From Acidovorax sp. 1608163 (GTDB lineage Bacteria > Pseudomonadota > Gammaproteobacteria > Burkholderiales > Burkholderiaceae_C): a stretch of 64,000 nucleotides of DNA. Under the pieces are notes generated by a model. The model did not search any database, was not told the origin of the DNA, and saw nothing but the letters and a program-made list of their open reading frames with translations. The position numbers were made by a program, and so were the translations under genes. Numbering within the stretch: the first letter of the stretch is position 1; each line of letters starts with the position of its first letter. Below are positions 59,496-64,000 of the stretch, in pieces. The stretch lies in assembly GCF_003669015.1 (NCBI RefSeq), contig NZ_CP033069.1, forward strand, positions 1,181,001 through 1,245,000. The letters run 5' to 3'.

Positions 59496-60737
59496 ATGAC
59501 AAGCACCACCTCTACTTCTTCTTCCCCGTCCGAATCGCCCAAATCGTCCGCAGGCCCCTTGCCCCTGGCGGGCCTGCGGGTCGTTGAGTTCACCCACATG
59601 GTCATGGGCCCCACCTGCGGCATGGTGCTGGGCGATCTGGGGGCCGAGGTCATCAAGGTCGAGCCCGTGGAGGGCGACCGCACTCGCCACCTGTTGGGCG
59701 CCGGGGCGGGCTTCTTTCCCATGTTCAACCGCAACAAGAAAAGCATCGCGCTGGACCTGCGCAACCCCGAAGGGCTGGAAGTGGCCCGCAAGCTGGCCGC
59801 GTCGGCCGACGTGGTGGCGCAAAACTTCAAGCCCGGCGTGATGACCAAGTACGGGCTGGATTACGCAGCGCTGTCGCAGCTCAACCCCCGGCTCATCTAC
59901 GTGAACCACACCGGCTTTCTGGCCGGGCCGTACGAGCACCGCACTGCGCTCGACGAGGTGGTGCAGATGATGGGCGGCCTGGCCTACATGACCGGGCGCC
60001 CCGGCGACCCGCTGCGCGCAGGCAGCAGCGTCAACGACATCATGGGCGGCATGTTTGGCGCGATTGGCGCCATGGCGGCGCTAATGCAGCGCGGCATCAC
60101 CGGGCGCGGGCAAGAGGTGGACTCGGCCTTGTTCGAGAACAACGTGTTCCTCGTCGGCCAGCACATGATGCAGTACGCCGTGACCGGCAAGCCCGCCGCC
60201 CCCATGCCCGACCGCATCTCCTCGTGGGCGCTGTACGACGTGTTCACGGTCAAAGAGGGCGAGCAGATCTTTCTGGCCGCCGTGAGCGATGCGCAGTGGC
60301 TCACCTTCTGCGACGCCATGGGCTATGCCGACCTGAAGGCCGACCCGCAACTCGTTACCAACAACGACCGCGTGCGCGCCCGCCCCACGCTGATGCCCGA
60401 CCTGCGCCAGCGCCTGGCCGCCCACAGCGCGGCGGAATTGGCCGCCATTTTTGAAAAGCACGGCCTGCCGTTTGCCCCCATTTCGCGGCCCGAGCAGTTG
60501 CTGGACGACCCGCACCTCAACGCTACTGGCGGCCTGGCCGACATCACCTTGCCCGACGGCGAGCGCGCCGGGCAAACCGCCCGCACCACGCTGCTCCCGT
60601 TGGCCATGGACGGCCAGCGCCTGGGCGTGCGCCTGCAGCCCCCGGTGCTGGGCCAGCACACGGCGGCTTTGATGCAAGAGCTGGGCTACACGCCCGAGCA
60701 GGTGCAGGCGCTGCAGCAGGCGGGCGCCGTGGCCTGA
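59496..60737 (+). CDS. Class III (CaiB/BaiF) CoA-transferase
   Basis: A 413-residue family III CoA-transferase. Motifs include GLRVVEFTHMVMGPTCGMVL, LGDLGAEVIKVEPVEGDRTR and NRNKKSIALDLRNPEGLEV. The catalytic Asp lies in SSVNDIMGGMFGAIGA (about residue 180). It would move CoA from succinyl-CoA or a similar donor to a dicarboxylate, making the substrate for the lyase 19 bp upstream. Acceptor identity is inferred from context only. Confidence 0.93.
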   Translation: MTSTTSTSSSPSESPKSSAGPLPLAGLRVVEFTHMVMGPTCGMVLGDLGAEVIKVEPVEGDRTRHLLGAGAGFFPMFNRNKKSIALDLRNPEGLEVARKLAASADVVAQNFKPGVMTKYGLDYAALSQLNPRLIYVNHTGFLAGPYEHRTALDEVVQMMGGLAYMTGRPGDPLRAGSSVNDIMGGMFGAIGAMAALMQRGITGRGQEVDSALFENNVFLVGQHMMQYAVTGKPAAPMPDRISSWALYDVFTVKEGEQIFLAAVSDAQWLTFCDAMGYADLKADPQLVTNNDRVRARPTLMPDLRQRLAAHSAAELAAIFEKHGLPFAPISRPEQLLDDPHLNATGGLADITLPDGERAGQTARTTLLPLAMDGQRLGVRLQPPVLGQHTAALMQELGYTPEQVQALQQAGAVA

Positions 60738-60832
60738 ACTGACTGGGCAGGCCTTGAACACCCCCGCCTGAGACCAGCACAGCAACAGACTGCGCGGCCC
60801 ACGGCGGATTGACCACCATAACGGAACACACC

Positions 60833-61897
60833 ATGACGAATCAGCCCCCGAAAGCCGTGGCCCCAGGCCTGTGCAGCCCCTTTGCTCCCTCTGCCACCCC
60901 GGCATCTCTGGTATCCCCCACCCGGCGCCAAGCCTTGTGGCTGGGGGCCGCCGCCCTGGGCGCTGCCGCCATCACCCGCCCGGGCCTGGTGCGGGCGCAA
61001 AGCCTGGGCGACCGGCCATTGCGCATCATCTTGCCGCTGTCTGCAGGCTCGGGGGCCGATGGCGCCATCCGCGCCATCAGCAACAGCCTGGCCAAGGCGT
61101 TGGGCCAGCCGGTGGTGATTGAAAACCTGCCCGGCGCGGGCGGCATCACCGGCACCACGCAGATCGTGCGGGCGCCCAAGGACGGCTCGGTGATCGGCGT
61201 GGTGTCGAACAACCATGTGGTCAATCCCAGCGTGTACAAGAACATTCCGTTCGACTCGCTGGCCGACATTGCGCCCATCACCATCCTGGGCGCCACGCCG
61301 TTTGTGCTGGTGGCCCACCCGTCGGTGCCCGCCAAAAATGTGCAGGAGCTGATCGCCTACGCCAAGTCCAAGCCCGGGGTGCTCAACTACGGCTCGTCGG
61401 GCAACGGCACCATCCTGCACCTGGGGGCTGCCATGTTTGTGGACCAGGCCAAGGTCGCCATCCAGCACATTCCCTACAAGGGCATGGGCCCGCTGATGAA
61501 CGACGTGCTGGGCGGCCAGGTGCAGCTGGCGGTGGTGGCTGTGGCGCCAGCGGCCGCGCACATCAAGTCGGGATCGCTGCGCGCCCTGGGCGTGACCACG
61601 GCCACGCGCGTGGCCTCGCTGCCCGGCGTGCCCACCATTGCAGAGCAAGGTTTGCCCGCGTACGAGCTGGACGGCTGGATCGCCCCTGTGGCGCCCACCG
61701 GTCTGCCCAAGGCGGAGCTGGCCCGCCTGTTCAACGGCTTCAAGGCCGCCATGGACATGCCCGAGGCGCGCGATGCCCTCATCGCCCAGGGCTACGACAT
61801 CAAGCTCACCCCGCCTGATGCCGCTGCCGCCTTCTTCCGCACCGAGGCGGCGCGCATGGCGCAGGTGGTGAAAGCCGCCAACGTGAAGGTGGATTGA
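60833..61897 (+). CDS. Bug-family (TctC-like) tripartite tricarboxylate-type binding protein
   Basis: A 354-residue exported binding protein. The ATG 60833 is preferred to an upstream TTG (60809). The leader has RR (TRRQALWLGAAALGAAA), so a Tat-type export is possible; cleavage near VRAQ (about residue 55). The Bug fold shows ILPLSAGSGADGAIRA, VVIENLPGAGGITGTTQIV, VVSNNHVVNPSVYKNIP and GVPTIAEQGLPAYELDGW. Bug proteins bind small carboxylates; no TctA/TctB membrane partners are nearby. It probably binds the substrate of the enzymes upstream. Confidence 0.93.
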   Translation: MTNQPPKAVAPGLCSPFAPSATPASLVSPTRRQALWLGAAALGAAAITRPGLVRAQSLGDRPLRIILPLSAGSGADGAIRAISNSLAKALGQPVVIENLPGAGGITGTTQIVRAPKDGSVIGVVSNNHVVNPSVYKNIPFDSLADIAPITILGATPFVLVAHPSVPAKNVQELIAYAKSKPGVLNYGSSGNGTILHLGAAMFVDQAKVAIQHIPYKGMGPLMNDVLGGQVQLAVVAVAPAAAHIKSGSLRALGVTTATRVASLPGVPTIAEQGLPAYELDGWIAPVAPTGLPKAELARLFNGFKAAMDMPEARDALIAQGYDIKLTPPDAAAAFFRTEAARMAQVVKAANVKVD

Positions 61898-61910
61898 GGC
61901 GGGGTTAACA

Positions 61911-61961
61911 GTGTTTTTGCCCTCTAGCGCCTGCTAATAAAGCGCGAGCAGCTATGAATAT
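61911..61961 (-). repeat. Dispersed palindromic intergenic repeat, copy 7
   Basis: In minus orientation it reads ATATTCATAGCTGCTCGCGC, TTTATTAGCAGGCGCTAGAG and GGCAAAAACAC. It directly follows the Bug-protein gene. Confidence 0.83.
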
Positions 61962-62046
61962 GTGAGCGAGTGTCGCAGTACTTTTGCGTGGCGCTTTGAA
62001 CAGGTTCCTGATGGGCGACCTGCCTCAGACGCCTTCTCGTCCCCAC

Positions 62047-62120
62047 CCGTTCGGGCTGAGCCTGTCGAAGCCTTGCACGCACGCGGCAAGCCCTGGCTTC
62101 GACGGGCTCAGCCCGAACGG
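62047..62120. repeat. REP-like long inverted repeat
   Basis: Two 26-nt arms (62047-62072 and 62095-62120), containing TTCGGGCTGAGCCTGTCGAA and its near-complement with a single mismatch, flank a 22-nt loop. The GGCTGAGC..GTCGAAGCC core is a widespread bacterial REP-type sequence. It lies 42 bp past the MCP stop, in the gap with the Bug gene. Confidence 0.85.
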
Positions 62121-62161
62121 ATGCAGGGGTATCTGGCAAGTAGCTAATCAGGAGCAGGTTC

Positions 62162-63736
62162 TCAACGCAACAAGGCCGGTGCGTGGGAGCCCTGGTGCCG
62201 CACGCGGAACACCGCTACGGCCTGCACCAGTTCGCTGGCCTGGCCGCTCAGGCTGCCTGCGGCGGCCGCGCTTTCTTCCACCAGGGCGGCGTTCTGCTGG
62301 GTGGCCTCGTCCATGCGCACGATGGCCTGGGTCACGCGCTGCATGTCGTTGGTCTGGTCGCTGCTGGCGTGGCTGATCTCCTGCATCAGCTCGCTCACCC
62401 CGCGAATGGAGGCCACCACCTCGGCCATGGTGCCGCCCGCGTTCTGGGCCAGGGCCGAGCCTGCCTGCACGCGCTCCACGCTGGTTTGGATCAGGGTCTT
62501 GATCTCTTGCGCGGCGCTGGCGCTGCGGGTGGCCAGGTTGCGCACCTCGCTGGCCACCACGGCAAAGCCCCGGCCTTGTTCACCTGCTCGGGCGGCTTCC
62601 ACGGCAGCGTTCAGCGCCAGGATGTTGGTCTGAAAAGCAATCGAGTCGATCACGCCAATGATGTCGGCGATGCGGCGCGAGCTTTCCTGGATGCCTTGCA
62701 CCACCTGCACCATTTGTTCCACCACGGCGCCGCCGCGCTCGGCCACGGCCGAGCCGTTGCGGGCCAGTTCGCTGGCGCGCTGGGCGTTGGCGGCGTTTTG
62801 CTGCACGGTTTGCTGCAGCTGCTGCATGGACGAAGCGGTCTCGTCCAGGGACGAGGCTTGCTCTTCCGTGCGCATGCTCAGGTCGGCGTTGCCCTGGGCG
62901 ATTTCAGCGCTGGCGCTGGCCACGCTCTCGGCGCTGCTGCGCACGCCTGACACCACGTTCTCCAGGTTCTCTTGCATGGCCTTGAGGGCTTGCAGCAGCC
63001 GGGCGGGCTCGTCTTGGCCCTCCAGTGCAATGGTCGATGTCAGGTCGCCCGCAGCCACCTTGTGCGCCACAGCCACCGCCTCGCGCAGCGGCCGCACCAC
63101 CGAGCGGGTGAGCACCAGCCCGGCCACCACGCCCAGCCCGGTGACCAGCGCCAGCGCCACCAGGCTGCTGACCAGCGCGTGGCGTGCGTCCTGGGCGGCC
63201 TCTTGCGCAATGGCGGCGCTGCTGCTGGCCACTTGCTCGCTGAGCGCGGTGAGCAGCTTGGCCGGGCCCTGGTCGATGTCGGCCACATCGGCATCGCCTG
63301 CGGAAGGCACAAACCCGAGGGACTGGAACACTTCAAACCCCTTGCGGTAGCCCTGGGCCATCTGCGTGTGCGCCTCGGTGAACTTCTGCAGCGCTGCCTT
63401 TTCTTGCGGATCGGTCAGCTGGGGCTCCAGTGCCTTTGCGGCCTCGGCCACGCGCTTCTCGCTGGCCTGGAAGGCGCCCCAGTGCAGCTCGCGCTTGCGG
63501 GCATCTTCGCCGCGCAGCAGGGTGTTCTTCCACTCCAGCACCTGGGCTTTGAACTCGCTTTCCATGCGGCTCACGGCGCGCTCTTGCGCCACGCGTTGCA
63601 GCACGGTGCTGTCGTAGGTGCCCAGGGTTTTGTACAGCGCGGCAATGCCAAAGAGTGCGGCACCAATCAACAGCGCCAGCACCAGCCCAAGCGCTCCCGC
63701 CATGCGTGCACCAATGGAGAAGTGGGACATTTTCAT
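62162..63736 (-). CDS. Methyl-accepting chemotaxis protein
   Basis: A 524-residue transmembrane chemoreceptor. TM1 is at about residues 10-33, a helical periplasmic sensor domain (4HB-like) at 35-185, TM2 at about 190-210, then a HAMP domain ([20 protein letters not shown]) and the signalling domain with the conserved hairpin tip [19 protein letters not shown] (about residue 385). No CheR/CheB pentapeptide is at the C-terminus (ends HAPALLR). The ligand is unknown; the nearby carboxylate genes suggest an organic acid, but nothing proves it. Confidence 0.94.
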   Translation of the reverse strand: MKMSHFSIGARMAGALGLVLALLIGAALFGIAALYKTLGTYDSTVLQRVAQERAVSRMESEFKAQVLEWKNTLLRGEDARKRELHWGAFQASEKRVAEAAKALEPQLTDPQEKAALQKFTEAHTQMAQGYRKGFEVFQSLGFVPSAGDADVADIDQGPAKLLTALSEQVASSSAAIAQEAAQDARHALVSSLVALALVTGLGVVAGLVLTRSVVRPLREAVAVAHKVAAGDLTSTIALEGQDEPARLLQALKAMQENLENVVSGVRSSAESVASASAEIAQGNADLSMRTEEQASSLDETASSMQQLQQTVQQNAANAQRASELARNGSAVAERGGAVVEQMVQVVQGIQESSRRIADIIGVIDSIAFQTNILALNAAVEAARAGEQGRGFAVVASEVRNLATRSASAAQEIKTLIQTSVERVQAGSALAQNAGGTMAEVVASIRGVSELMQEISHASSDQTNDMQRVTQAIVRMDEATQQNAALVEESAAAAGSLSGQASELVQAVAVFRVRHQGSHAPALLR

Positions 63737-63962
63737 AAAAAGCCTCGCGGGTCAGGGCGGGTCAAAAATGGGATGCACTGCGGCTCCAGGCCCCCTCCGG
63801 CACGGGCGCAGCCTGCCTGGCTGTGCAGCGATCCAGAAAAGCACCTGGGCTGAATCCAGTGTGCCGAGGGCGGCGGCGCCCCGCAAGCGGGGCTGTGCGG
63901 GGGGCATGGCGGGTGAGGGCGGCTTACAACACCTCTCAGAACCTGTTCAAAGTCTTTTTGGA

Positions 63963-63982
63963 GATTGCATTGGAGTGCAATC
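63963..63982. other. Small perfect inverted repeat near the window end
   Basis: GATTGCA-TTGGAG-TGCAATC forms a 7-bp stem. It lies in the 264-nt stretch upstream of the MCP start, which is cut by the window edge. No gene is supported there. Confidence 0.4.
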
Positions 63983-64000
63983 GGGATGAGTGGATGCTTC

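Overview
The window is high-GC, gene-dense DNA from a betaproteobacterium, most likely a Comamonadaceae member close to Acidovorax. The evidence is an Omp32-like porin (residual reading frames at 27.2-28.4 kb), a Bug-type binding protein, DUF4212/VC_2705-type symporter genes, and a dispersed palindromic intergenic repeat (seven clear copies here) that I associate with this family. The genus is inferred from sequence character, not from a search. No rRNA, tRNA, CRISPR array, transposase or complete prophage was seen.

Layout. 1-8.7 kb: the 3' end of an alpha/beta hydrolase that lacks its nucleophilic serine, a MexEF-OprN-type RND efflux operon, and an aldehyde dehydrogenase. 8.7-10.2 kb: a lower-GC islet with two orphan genes, one resembling WapI-type immunity proteins. 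10.2-14.7 kb: an exported unknown, a LuxR-type regulator, a tannase/feruloyl-esterase-family lipoprotein and a small membrane protein. 14.8-25 kb: a minus-strand array of four TonB-dependent receptors and a DUF4198 protein, headed by a Fur-like site. 25.5-30.9 kb: a phytase-like lipoprotein, a porin broken by one frameshift, and an M48 membrane protease. 31-38 kb: two more receptors with DUF3325, PepSY and DUF3649 membrane proteins, again behind a Fur-like site. 38.3-41.4 kb: bacterioferritin and ahpC-ahpF. 41.5-48.4 kb: a Fur-controlled heme uptake operon (hmuR, unknown small gene, hmuSTUV). 48.6-55.7 kb: a secreted hydrolase, the divergent ppsR/ppsA pair and a two-subunit sodium/carboxylate symporter. 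55.8-57.2 kb: an unknown protein, an FKBP and a small HTH regulator. 57.5-61.9 kb: LysR regulator, HMG-CoA lyase-like enzyme, class III CoA-transferase and a Bug binding protein. 62.2-63.7 kb: a chemotaxis receptor.

The central theme is iron. Seven TonB-dependent receptors, a heme ABC transporter, inner-membrane PepSY/DUF partners, iron storage (Bfr) and peroxide defence (AhpCF) lie within 34 kb. Three Fur-like boxes sit ahead of the three iron-uptake transcription units. No tonB-exbB-exbD, ECF sigma/FecR pair or siderophore biosynthesis gene is present, so energy coupling and ligands come from elsewhere.

The less expected observations are perfect GC-rich hairpins just 3' of six genes in the iron arrays, the dispersed repeat family (two copies abut translation starts), an unrecognised Cys-containing gene translationally coupled to hmuS, a bacterioferritin with Thr at a ferroxidase ligand position, an EF-hand loop in the symporter, and a possible 3-hydroxy-3-methylglutarate-type catabolic operon.
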